A stretch of DNA of 64,000 nt from Agromyces luteolus (lineage in GTDB: Bacteria > Actinomycetota > Actinomycetes > Actinomycetales > Microbacteriaceae): contig NZ_WODA01000003.1 in the NCBI RefSeq assembly GCF_009729855.1, forward strand, positions 1 to 64,000, written 5' to 3'. A program made the position numbers and the translations under genes. How positions within the stretch are numbered: the first letter of the stretch is position 1; every line of letters begins with the position of its first letter. Shown in pieces: positions 8,739 through 16,632 of this stretch. The notes beneath the pieces are model-generated. The model did not search any database, was not told the DNA's origin, and saw only the letters and a list, made by a program, of their open reading frames with translations.

Positions 8739-11432
8739 TCACTCCGCCGGACGCCGCCGTCGCCGGCGCCTCGCGCCGAGCCATCCGGTCGCCCTGCCCC
8801 ACGCCCACCAGGCGGCGAGGCCGACGGCGAACGAGGCGACGATCGCGAGCGGCGGCGACCACTCCTCGATGGGCGGGTACACCTGCCAGTGCGTCAGGTA
8901 GACGAACATCGAGGCGGATGCCACGGTGCCGAGCGCGCCGGCGAGCACGGCGGGCACCGGCAGGCTCGTCACCCAGATGAGCACGCCGAGGCCGACGATG
9001 ACGATCCCCTCGCGCACCGGGTCGCCGAAGAAGCCGGGCACCGTCGCGAGGACGATCGCGCTCGCGGCCGCCTTGCGCGGCAGCGTCGTCGAGCGGGCGA
9101 CGAGCCAGCCGAGCGCGATGAGCCACGCGATGGCGGGGAGCGCGTAGCGCATCGGCGACGAGGGCGTGATGCCGCCCGAGACGACGTAGCGCACGACGAG
9201 GGCGATGCCGAGGACGGCCAGCGCGAAGGCGAACGGGTGGCGCCGTTCCAGCCTCGTGACGCCGGGGACCGCGAAGAGCGCGGCGAGCCCGACGATCGAC
9301 CACACGAGCGTCTCGAGGAACCAGAACTGCCACTGCTCGCTCCACGCGGTCGCGCCGGGTACGAGCTGGTTCGACAGCAGCACCGTCGCGGGATCGTACG
9401 TCCGGGCGATGAGTGCGACGCCGCCGATCCAGAGCACGGCCGGCACCGCGATGAGCGTCGCGCTGCGGAGGAGGCCCCGCACGCGCCGGCGGCGCTCGGG
9501 GCGTTCGTCGCCGACCCCGCCTGCGGAACCGCCGAACCGGAATCGCGCGAGGTTGAAGCCGGCGACGGCGAGCAGCAGGTGCGCGCCGCCCTTCAGCTGC
9601 ACGACGTCGGCGTGCGTCGCGACGATGAGCAGGATCGCGACGGCGCGGAGCACCACGGAGGTCTCGAGCCGAGCGATGCGGCGACGCCGCGGGGCCGCGG
9701 GCGGGAGCGCGGCTCGCTGGGCGTGCGTCCGCGTCGGCTCGTCGCCCGGAGACGAGCCGAGCGCGTCGACGGCGGGTTCGGCGCTGAGCGCGGGCGGGGC
9801 GAACGAGCGGATGCTCCGGCTCGGCCAGTCGGCGGGCAACGCGCCGATGCGCTCCTCGAGGCGCAGCGCGAGCTCGACGTAGTTCAACGAGTCGCCGTCG
9901 AGCGAGGCGAAGCTGTCGTCCTCCGTCGCGTCCGGCCGGCCGAGGAGCTCGGCGTAGAGGTCGCGGAGCTCGGCGACCGAGGCGGCCGGTGTCGCGACCG
10001 GAGCGTCGGCCGGCGACGACGGAGCGGCCGGGGCATCCGTCGCCCGGAGCAGCGTCGCGTGGGCGCGGAGCGCCGCGTGGTCGGGCTTGCCGTTCGCGGT
10101 GCGCGGGAACTCGGCGAGCGCGTGCACGTCGAACGCGTGCACGGGCAGGCCCGTGTGCCGGGCCACCGCGTCGCGCGCCGCATCGACGAACCGGTCGTGC
10201 CGCACGAACCCGACGAGCCGCTCGTCCAGGGCGACGGCGCGCGCCTCGAGTCCGTCGGCGGCGAGGAGCCGCTCGATCCGGTCGAGGTCGAGGCGCAGCC
10301 CGAAGCTCTTGACGAATCGGCTCAGGCGCCCGGTGATCTCGAGCAGGCCGTCCTCGCGGCGGCGCGCCAGGTCGCCCGTCCGGAGCTCGGACAGCTCGGG
10401 GCCGCGGGCGAGGTCGGCCGGCGACTCGGCGTAGCCCATCATCACGTTGGGTCCGGAGTAGACGAGCTCCCCCTCCCCGGCAGCCGCGCCGGGGACGGAC
10501 TCGTCGATGCGGAACGAACCGCCCGGGATCGGCACGCCGATGGCGCCCGCGGCCGTCTCGGCGAGCGCCGGCGGCAGGTACGCCATGCGGGCGGTCGCCT
10601 CGGTCTGGCCGTACATGACGTAGAGGTCGAAGCCGCGCTCCCGCCCGAAGCGGGCGAGGGCGCGCACCTTCTCGGGCGCGAGGCGTCCGCCGGCCTGGGT
10701 GACGTACCTGAGGTCCGGCAGGTCGCGGCGAGCGAAGTCGGTGGACTCGAGCAGTTCGTACGTGTACGGGACGCCCGCGAACGAGGTCGCGCCGAGGCTC
10801 GCGAACTCGTCCCAGAACGCCGGCTCGACGATCGAGCGGTCGGTGAGCAGGAGGCTGGCGCCCGTGACGAGGTGGCTGTTCACGACCGAGAGGCCGTAGC
10901 AGTAGCCGAGCGGCAGCGTCGTCGCCGCCCGGTCGTCGGGGGTCAGGCCGAGGTAGTCGGCGATGCTCCGCGCGTTCGACGTCACGTTCGTCCGCGACAG
11001 CCGCACGAGCTTCGGCGAGCCCGTCGAGCCCGACGTGCTCGCGAGCAGCGCGAGCTCGGGATGGAACGCGCGGGGCGTCCCGCCGGAGGCATCCGTCAGC
11101 TCGAACCCGGCCTCGTCGGCGCGGACGACCACGTCGGGCGCGTACCGGCCGACGAGTGCGTCGAGCGCCGCGCCGTCGACGCCGGCCGGCAGGAGCAGCA
11201 CGGGGTGACCGCCCGCGAGCGCGGCGAGGTAGGTGACGACGGCCTCGACGGTGTTGCCGCCCGACAGGAACACGAGACGCCGGCCATCGCCGAGCGCCCT
11301 GCGTCGATCGTCGATCCGGTCGCGCAGCTCGGCGTAGTCGATCCGGGTCGTGGGCGTCACGAGCGCCGGGGCACCGGGGTCGCCGCCGAGCAGGTCGAGC
11401 GCGGGCTCGGTCCTGGTCAGCAGCATGGGCAT
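8739..11432 (-). CDS. Adenylation domain - carrier protein - membrane acyltransferase fusion
   Basis: This 897-residue protein joins three modules. Residues about 5-470 form an ANL adenylate-forming domain (LLASTSGSTGSPKLVRLSRTN phosphate loop, YGQTE, RTGDLARR, NGKPDH lysine). Residues about 500-575 form a carrier domain with DGDSLNYVE, whose serine would hold phosphopantetheine. From about residue 615 onward come some ten membrane helices resembling acyltransferase-3 proteins (RAVAILLIVATH, FVYLTHWQVYP). It should activate an acid, tether it and transfer it to a membrane or surface acceptor, a single-chain analogue of the Dlt logic. Substrate is unknown. ATG at 11432 and ATG at 11426 are both possible. 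An iron box lies 44 bases upstream. Confidence 0.85.
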   Translation of the reverse strand: MPMLLTRTEPALDLLGGDPGAPALVTPTTRIDYAELRDRIDDRRRALGDGRRLVFLSGGNTVEAVVTYLAALAGGHPVLLLPAGVDGAALDALVGRYAPDVVVRADEAGFELTDASGGTPRAFHPELALLASTSGSTGSPKLVRLSRTNVTSNARSIADYLGLTPDDRAATTLPLGYCYGLSVVNSHLVTGASLLLTDRSIVEPAFWDEFASLGATSFAGVPYTYELLESTDFARRDLPDLRYVTQAGGRLAPEKVRALARFGRERGFDLYVMYGQTEATARMAYLPPALAETAAGAIGVPIPGGSFRIDESVPGAAAGEGELVYSGPNVMMGYAESPADLARGPELSELRTGDLARRREDGLLEITGRLSRFVKSFGLRLDLDRIERLLAADGLEARAVALDERLVGFVRHDRFVDAARDAVARHTGLPVHAFDVHALAEFPRTANGKPDHAALRAHATLLRATDAPAAPSSPADAPVATPAASVAELRDLYAELLGRPDATEDDSFASLDGDSLNYVELALRLEERIGALPADWPSRSIRSFAPPALSAEPAVDALGSSPGDEPTRTHAQRAALPPAAPRRRRIARLETSVVLRAVAILLIVATHADVVQLKGGAHLLLAVAGFNLARFRFGGSAGGVGDERPERRRRVRGLLRSATLIAVPAVLWIGGVALIARTYDPATVLLSNQLVPGATAWSEQWQFWFLETLVWSIVGLAALFAVPGVTRLERRHPFAFALAVLGIALVVRYVVSGGITPSSPMRYALPAIAWLIALGWLVARSTTLPRKAAASAIVLATVPGFFGDPVREGIVIVGLGVLIWVTSLPVPAVLAGALGTVASASMFVYLTHWQVYPPIEEWSPPLAIVASFAVGLAAWWAWGRATGWLGARRRRRRRPAE

Positions 11433-11475
11433 GGCACCTGTCCGGTTGGGAGGGGTCGTGTCCGCCGGATCGACG

Positions 11476-11494
11476 GAAGGTTAGGCTTACCTTA
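11476..11494. promoter_or_regulatory. Iron box (DtxR/IdeR/DmdR-type operator)
   Basis: GAAGGTTAGGCTTACCTTA matches the actinobacterial iron-box consensus TTAGGTTAGGCTAACCTAA at 15 of 19 positions by direct comparison. It lies 44 bases upstream of the adenylation-acyltransferase gene, where a ferrous-iron-loaded repressor would block the promoter; a -10-like TAACCT is embedded in the minus strand of the box. The divergent MHS transporter starts 266 bases away and is less likely to be controlled by it. Confidence 0.75.
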
Positions 11495-11579
11495 CGCGAT
11501 GGCCGCGAGGCGTCGAAATCCGCGACGAACGGTGACGCGCGAGCGCGCGGCATCCGTCACCGACCGACGCATCGCACCG

Positions 11580-11618
11580 GCGCCGCCGCTCGTCGCACGA
11601 GCGCCGCCGCTCGTCGCA
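11580..11618. repeat. Direct repeat of 18 bp in a divergent intergenic region
   Basis: GCGCCGCCGCTCGTCGCA occurs at 11580-11597 and again at 11601-11618, a 21-base period that puts both copies on one face of the helix. It lies in the 328-base gap between the adenylation fusion and the MHS transporter. Apart from this, the iron box and the repeat at 11653, I see nothing in the gap. Confidence 0.5.
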
Positions 11619-11652
11619 TCCGGTTCGTCCCGTCGCGGAGCGCCCGCGTAGG

Positions 11653-11670
11653 TTGTGGTGGTTGCCACAA
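11653..11670. promoter_or_regulatory. Inverted repeat TTGTGG-N6-CCACAA, candidate operator
   Basis: A perfect 6-bp dyad with a 6-base spacer lies 91 bases before the MHS transporter start. Its size and spacing suit a dimeric helix-turn-helix regulator. No regulator gene is adjacent, so the link is only positional. Confidence 0.35.
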
Positions 11671-11760
11671 GCAGCGGATCCACTCGGCCGCCGCGGTGCG
11701 GCGCCCGATCGACGCGCCCCGCGAGGGCCTCGCTCCCCATCGGAAGTCTCCCGCACCGCA

Positions 11761-13260
11761 ATGACCGCAACCCAGTCCCCCGCCGACGCCCCGGCCACGA
11801 CCCCCGCCGCGCCCGTGAACTCGCGCGGCCGGGTCGTCCTCGCCAGCCTCGTCGGCACGACGATCGAGTTCTACGACTTCTACGCGTACGCGACGGCCGC
11901 CGTCCTCGTGTTCCCGATCCTCTTCTTCCCCACCGGCAACCAGACCACGGCGCTCCTCGCCTCGTTCGGCGTCTTCGGCGCCGCGATGATCGCACGCCCG
12001 ATCGGCGCGATCGTGTTCGGCCACTTCGGCGACAAGCACGGCCGCAAGGCGACGCTCGTCGCGTCGCTGCTCGTCATGGGCATCGCGACGTTCCTCATCG
12101 GGCTCCTGCCGACGTTCGGGCAGATCGGCTGGTTCGCGGCGCTCATGCTCCTCGTGCTCCGCCTCGCGCAGGGCTTCGCGCTCGGCGGCGAGTGGTCGGG
12201 CGCGGCGCTCGTCGCGACCGAGAACGCCCCGGCCGGCAAGCGCGCCTGGTACGGCACGTTCCCGCAGCTCGGCGCACCGCTCGGCTTCATCATCGCCAAC
12301 GGCCTGTTCCTCGCGATCAACCTCGCGGCGCCCTCGCGCGAGTGGTTCTTCGAGTGGGGATGGCGCGTGCCGTTCCTCTTCTCGGCCGTCATGGTCGTCG
12401 TCGGCCTCTGGGTGCGCCTGCGGCTCGTCGAGTCGAGCGCCTTCACCAAGGCGAGCGAGAAGGGCGCCATCCGCAAGCTGCCGCTCGGCACGGTCTTCCG
12501 GCACAACTGGCGCGAGCTCGTCCTCGGGACGTTCTTCATGCTCGCCACCTACGTGCTCTTCTACCTGATGACGAACTTCACGCTCTCGTACGGCACGAAG
12601 GCCGCCGACCTCGAGACCGCGAGCGCGGCCGCGCAGGCCGCCGCAGAGGCATCCGGCACCGCGTTCGACGCGAGCGCCTTCGCCGCGCAGTTCTACCCGG
12701 GCCTCGGTTTCGGGTACGCCGACTTCGTGACCATGCAGATCATCGGCGTCGTGTTCTTCGGCGTCTTCACGCTGCTGTCCGGTCCGATCGCCGACTCCAT
12801 CGGCCGTCGGCGCCTGCTCATCTGGGTCACTTCGGCGATCATCCTGTTCGGCCTCACGTTCAACCTGTTCCTGATGCCGCAGCTCGACCCGAAGTTCACG
12901 GGCGCGCTCACGCAGGCGTTCCTCGTGTTCGGGTTCATGCTCATGGGCGCGACCTTCGGCCCGATGGGCGCGCTGCTGCCCGAGCTGTTCCCGACGAACG
13001 TGCGCTACACGGGATCGGCGATCGCCTACAACGTCGCCTCGATCCTCGGCGCCGCCGTCGCACCGCTCATCGCGGTCGCGCTGTGGGCGGCGGCCGGCGG
13101 CGAACCGTGGCCGGTCGGCATCTACCTCTCCGCGATGGGTGTGCTGACCCTCGTGGCGCTCCTCGTCTCGAAGGAGACGAAGGACGTCGACTACGAGGCC
13201 GCCGGCGTGCCGGCCGACGGTCGGCTCGCCGAGGGCGAGGCCGAGGCCGCGTCGCTCTAG
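11761..13260 (+). CDS. MHS-family (metabolite:H+ symporter) MFS transporter
   Basis: A 499-residue, 12-helix major facilitator of the MHS group (relatives include ShiA, KgtP and ProP). The IEFYDFYAYATAAVLVFP first helix, the FGHFGDKHGRKATLV loop between helices 2 and 3, LRLAQGFALGGEWSGAALVATENAP, and the late ELFPTNVRYTGSAIAYN segment are all characteristic. An insertion rich in Ala/Thr between helices 7 and 8 is usual for actinobacterial members. Substrate cannot be read from sequence; small carboxylates or aromatic acids such as shikimate are typical. The ATG at 11761 has only a weak GGAAG upstream. A strong hairpin terminator follows the stop. Confidence 0.9.
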   Translation: MTATQSPADAPATTPAAPVNSRGRVVLASLVGTTIEFYDFYAYATAAVLVFPILFFPTGNQTTALLASFGVFGAAMIARPIGAIVFGHFGDKHGRKATLVASLLVMGIATFLIGLLPTFGQIGWFAALMLLVLRLAQGFALGGEWSGAALVATENAPAGKRAWYGTFPQLGAPLGFIIANGLFLAINLAAPSREWFFEWGWRVPFLFSAVMVVVGLWVRLRLVESSAFTKASEKGAIRKLPLGTVFRHNWRELVLGTFFMLATYVLFYLMTNFTLSYGTKAADLETASAAAQAAAEASGTAFDASAFAAQFYPGLGFGYADFVTMQIIGVVFFGVFTLLSGPIADSIGRRRLLIWVTSAIILFGLTFNLFLMPQLDPKFTGALTQAFLVFGFMLMGATFGPMGALLPELFPTNVRYTGSAIAYNVASILGAAVAPLIAVALWAAAGGEPWPVGIYLSAMGVLTLVALLVSKETKDVDYEAAGVPADGRLAEGEAEAASL

Positions 13261-13283
13261 CGACGGCCCGACGCAACGACGAA

Positions 13284-13331
13284 ACGGGGCGGATGCCACG
13301 GGCTCGACGAGCCCCGCGGCATCCGCCCCGT
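13284..13331 (+). terminator. Intrinsic terminator after the MHS transporter
   Basis: ACGGGGCGGATGCC pairs with GGCATCCGCCCCGT, and an inner GGGCTCG/CGAGCCC stem extends it. The tail is not T-rich, as is common in high-GC actinobacteria. GGATGCC/GGCATCC forms part of the stem. Confidence 0.8.
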
Positions 13332-13465
13332 ATCGTGCTCGTGACGGTCGGCTCCACCCCCTTCTCGCCATGTCGCCCGCGGCGTAGCATTCGGCTCGAG
13401 AGGGTCGCCGGGCCGCAGCGCCGGCTGCACCGACACCCGGCGCCTCGGAGACGGCGAGGTGCGGG

Positions 13466-13891
13466 ATGAACATGACGATGGACATGATGAAGGGCGCCAT
13501 GTCGGCGTCGGACATGCCCATGAAGGACATGGACATGTCGATGATGCAGGAGTGTATGGAAGCCCTCTCCGCGTGCATGCAGGCGTGCCTCATGTGCGCC
13601 GACGCCGACGCGGGCGAGGGCATGGGCCGGTGCGCCGCGATGTGCGCGAACTGCGCGGACGTGTGCGACACGATGATGCGGATGATGCTCCGCACCACCG
13701 GCTACGACATGCAGGTCATGATGTCGATGATGGAGACCTGCGTCACGATGTGCCGCGCGTGCTCGGCCGAGTGCATGATGCACGCCGAGATGAGCGAGCA
13801 CTGCCGCATGTGCGCCATGGCGTGCGACCAGGCGGTCATGGCCATGGAGAAGATGATGGGCGCGATGAAGGGGATGATGCCGGCGAGCTGA
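13466..13891 (+). CDS. Met- and Cys-rich four-helix-bundle copper storage protein (Csp-like, DUF326)
   Basis: The 141-residue protein has, by my count, 15 Cys and 39 Met. The cysteines recur in CXXXC and CXXC spacings (residues 30, 37, 41, 44, 56, 60, 63, 67, 92, 96, 99, 103, 113, 116, 120), as in the copper storage proteins whose helices line a core with Cys thiolates binding many Cu(I) ions. The N-terminal 28 residues and the C-terminus are unusually Met-rich. There is no signal peptide, so it should be cytosolic like Csp3. AGGTG lies five bases before the ATG. It has its own upstream and downstream terminators, so it is monocistronic. Confidence 0.85.
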   Translation: MNMTMDMMKGAMSASDMPMKDMDMSMMQECMEALSACMQACLMCADADAGEGMGRCAAMCANCADVCDTMMRMMLRTTGYDMQVMMSMMETCVTMCRACSAECMMHAEMSEHCRMCAMACDQAVMAMEKMMGAMKGMMPAS

Positions 13892-13909
13892 CGCGCGCCC
13901 CATCACGTC

Positions 13910-13932
13910 GACGCGGCCCAGGCGGCCGCGTC
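13910..13932. terminator. Hairpin between the Csp-like gene and a convergent gene
   Basis: GACGCGGCC and GGCCGCGTC form a 9-bp perfect stem with a five-base loop, 19 bases after the Csp-like stop. It can serve both convergent transcripts. Confidence 0.7.
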
Positions 13933-13945
13933 GCGTGGGTCAGGC

Positions 13946-13987
13946 GGCGTCAGACGGCGGCGACGTCGGCGTCAGACGGCGGCGACG
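13946..13987. repeat. Tandem 20-bp duplication at the 3' end of a gene
   Basis: GGCGTCAGACGGCGGCGACG is repeated exactly at 13946-13965 and 13968-13987. The second copy encodes the last residues and stop codon of the minus-strand gene; the first copy lies just past that stop. It looks like a recent slippage duplication of the gene end. Confidence 0.7.
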
Positions 13988-14322
13988 CTGTAGCGGTCGT
14001 CGCCGCGGGCCAGCACGCCGTAGACGGGGTGCAGCGCGACCGGGTCGCCGGCCGCGAGCCGCCCAGTCAGGGCGCCGTGGTTCCACACCCGGTGCGCGCC
14101 GCCCTCGAGGTCGACGAGCTCGACGAACCCGTCGGACGCCGCCCTGACGACGACCGCGTCGGTCCACCGGCTCGCGACGATCCGCGAGAGGCGGTCCTGC
14201 ATCGGGTGCAGCCCATGGCCCGGTCGCCCGCTCGAGCACGCCTCGCCCTCGACGCAGCCGCGCATGCCCATCGCGAGGCCCGTGCGGGACTCGGCGGCGG
14301 CGTGCGGGTGCTGCGGCGACAT
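13972..14322 (-). CDS. Hypothetical protein, 116 residues
   Basis: Not recognised. The first 50 residues are rich in His, Met, Gly and Ser with two cysteines (GCVEGEAC), followed by a compact region with alternating hydrophobic strands (AVVVRAASDGFVELVDLEGG) that could be a small beta domain. GAGGAG lies six bases before the ATG at 14322, which is preferred over an in-frame ATG 51 bases upstream. It converges on the Met-rich Csp-like gene. The His/Met/Cys content of its N-terminus hints at metal binding, but this is weak inference. Confidence 0.6.
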   Translation of the reverse strand: MSPQHPHAAAESRTGLAMGMRGCVEGEACSSGRPGHGLHPMQDRLSRIVASRWTDAVVVRAASDGFVELVDLEGGAHRVWNHGALTGRLAAGDPVALHPVYGVLARGDDRYSVAAV

Positions 14323-14589
14323 GGCGTGCTCCTCGGTCGGGCGGTTCGTGCAGGCGACGATACGCCGGGGCATGGCGGATGTCCCGGGGTGCCGTCACAC
14401 GCGGACACAGTCACCGTGACCGGATCGATATCCGGTGGAACCGGAAACCGCCCTCCGGTGCGCCGCCGCCCGATTATGCTGTCGGTGCCCTACCCACCCG
14501 ACCCTCCCCCCAGCGGCCTCCCACCGCACCGTTCCACCGTCCTGCGCGCCCGCCGTTCGCAGTGCCCACTCCTGCGCCAGGAGACCCGC

Positions 14590-16632
14590 ATGCCCCGTAT
14601 CCTCATCACCACGAACCACCTGCGCGAGATCAGGGGGTCCGAACTCGTCACGCTCGAACTCGCCGAGGAGTTCCTCCTCCGCGGCTGGCACGTCGACGTC
14701 TACACCAACCTCTTCCTCCCGCCGATGGCGGATCGCTTCGCCGCGCTGGCGCAGACGGGCGACCTCCGGGTGGCGGACGACCCGTACGACGACTTCGGCA
14801 TCGACTACGACCTGGTCTGGGTCCAGCACTCCCTGCTCCCGCCGTCCGTGATCCGTCGGCTGGCCGAGCGCGACGCCCGGGCCGCCGTCGTCTGGCACCA
14901 CATGTCGGCGATGGTCGAGATCGAGCTTCCGGTGCTCGCCGACATCGAGGACGCCTTCACCGACATCGAGTCCTACGTGTCGCAGCGGACGATGGAACTG
15001 CACCGCGAGTTCGGCATCACGACGCCCGGGATGCTCTTCCCGAACCCCGTCCCGCGTCGGTTCACCGAGTATGCGGTGGAGCCGCCGCGAGCCGCGGCGC
15101 CGGACGACGGGCCGCACCGCATCGCCGTGATCTCCAACCACCCGCCGCAGGAGGTCCTCGAGGCCGCGGCGCTCCTCGAGGGGGCCGGCGTCCTCGTCGA
15201 CGTCATCGGCGAGACGACCGAGGTCCGCGACGTCACGCCCGAGCTGATCGCGTCCTACGACGGCGTCATCACGATCGGCAAGACCGTGCAGTACGCGCTC
15301 TCCGTCGGCGTCCCCGCATACGTGTACGACCACTTCGGGGGCGACGGATGGCTCGACGCCGACTCCTTCGAGCGGGAGGCCCTGACCAACTTCAGCGGCC
15401 GGGCGACCCGACGCCGCCTCGAGGGTGCCGAGATCGCGCGGGAGGTGCGATCGGGCCACGCCGCGGCGCAGCGGTTCGTGCGCGACCGACTCGAATCGCA
15501 TCGCGAGCGGTTCGCCCTGCGACGACACGTCGACGACCTGCTCGCGCATCCCGCCGTCGCCCGGCCGCCGGCGAAGCACCTCTCGCCCGCCGAGTCCCGC
15601 AGGTGGCTCGCGCACACCGAGCTCGTCCGGGGCATGTACCGCACGACCGAGTACCTTCGCGACGAGGTCGCGCGCCTCACGATCGCTCACGCGGAGGCCA
15701 CGACGCCCGACGAGCCGAGCCCCGTTCCCGAGGAGGTCGCGGACGGCTCCGTGCACGTGCTCATCGCCGCCACGGGCGACGCTTCGCGGTCGGCCCGCGC
15801 CACGGCGAGCGTCCGCCAGCAGCGGCTCCGCCCGGACCACGTGACGACGTTCGAGGCCGGTGAACCGGGTGCGTCCGGCGGACGACTCCACGACGTCGAC
15901 CGATTCAACGACCTGGCGTCGACCGTGCCCGCCGAGTTCATCGCGATCCAGGACGGAACGGGGTCGTGGCATCCGGAGTTCCTCGGTGCCGCCGTGGCCC
16001 ACCTCGCGCTGCATCCGGAGCAGTCCGCGGTCGTCGCCCGCACGGCGCTGACCGTCGAGCGGACCCTCAACGGGCACCGCATCGAGCACGAGCACCGTTC
16101 GGCCCGCCCCGCGGTCGGCAGCCACCGCGAGACGATCGACGTCTCCGACCAGCTCGTCGAGAACCGCACGCCGTTCGCGGCGATGGTCTTCCGTCGCTCC
16201 GCGGCCGTGGCGGCGGGCATGCTCGACGCCGATCTCCGTCATGCCGCGGACTGGGACTTCGGGCTCCGCCTCCTCCACGTCGGGCCGATCGGCGTCCTGG
16301 ACGCGTCCAGCACGCTCGTCACCCTGCACACCCACGACCTCGCCGCCGAGGCCGCGAACCTCGGTCGGGCGCGCACCGAGCTCGCCGCGAAGGCCATGCG
16401 GCTCGACGGCGAGCGCCGACTCATGTACTCGGCCGTCCTCACCTCGCAGGCGGCGACCGCGAACATCACGCGTTCCGGCGACCTCGTGGGGCGGTTCGAC
16501 GAGCTCTCGCGGGCCCTGCACGCGCACGGCGCCGACGCGGTCGGCCTGGAGCTCCGCGTGCGCCGCTTCCTGCGCGCACTGCCCGCCCGGATGGCCAGGC
16601 GCATGCCGAGCACGAGAGGAGCCCGCCGATGA
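14590..16632 (+). CDS. Two-part glycosyltransferase for surface glycan
   Basis: A 680-residue soluble protein. The N-terminal 330 residues resemble GT-B/GT4-type glycosyltransferases (ILITTNHLREIRGSELVTLELAEEFLLRGWHVDVYTN, later GVITIGKTVQYALSVGVPAYVYDHFGGDGWL, a donor-site-like region). After a linker helix, residues about 410-620 look like a GT-A/GT2 domain (RFNDLASTVPAEFIAIQDGTGSWHPEFL, then DWDFGLRLLHVGPIGVLD). AGGAGA lies six bases before the ATG. Its stop overlaps the next start in ATGA, making it the first gene of a three-gene operon with a HAD-like protein and an OpgC-like acyltransferase. Sugar specificity is unknown. Confidence 0.75.
   Translation: MPRILITTNHLREIRGSELVTLELAEEFLLRGWHVDVYTNLFLPPMADRFAALAQTGDLRVADDPYDDFGIDYDLVWVQHSLLPPSVIRRLAERDARAAVVWHHMSAMVEIELPVLADIEDAFTDIESYVSQRTMELHREFGITTPGMLFPNPVPRRFTEYAVEPPRAAAPDDGPHRIAVISNHPPQEVLEAAALLEGAGVLVDVIGETTEVRDVTPELIASYDGVITIGKTVQYALSVGVPAYVYDHFGGDGWLDADSFEREALTNFSGRATRRRLEGAEIAREVRSGHAAAQRFVRDRLESHRERFALRRHVDDLLAHPAVARPPAKHLSPAESRRWLAHTELVRGMYRTTEYLRDEVARLTIAHAEATTPDEPSPVPEEVADGSVHVLIAATGDASRSARATASVRQQRLRPDHVTTFEAGEPGASGGRLHDVDRFNDLASTVPAEFIAIQDGTGSWHPEFLGAAVAHLALHPEQSAVVARTALTVERTLNGHRIEHEHRSARPAVGSHRETIDVSDQLVENRTPFAAMVFRRSAAVAAGMLDADLRHAADWDFGLRLLHVGPIGVLDASSTLVTLHTHDLAAEAANLGRARTELAAKAMRLDGERRLMYSAVLTSQAATANITRSGDLVGRFDELSRALHAHGADAVGLELRVRRFLRALPARMARRMPSTRGARR

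Noticed and set aside
14417-14432. CCGGAT/ATCCGG dyad upstream of the glycosyltransferase operon
   Set aside because: The arms are only six bases, similar short dyads are frequent at this GC content, and no regulator or promoter is clearly linked to it.
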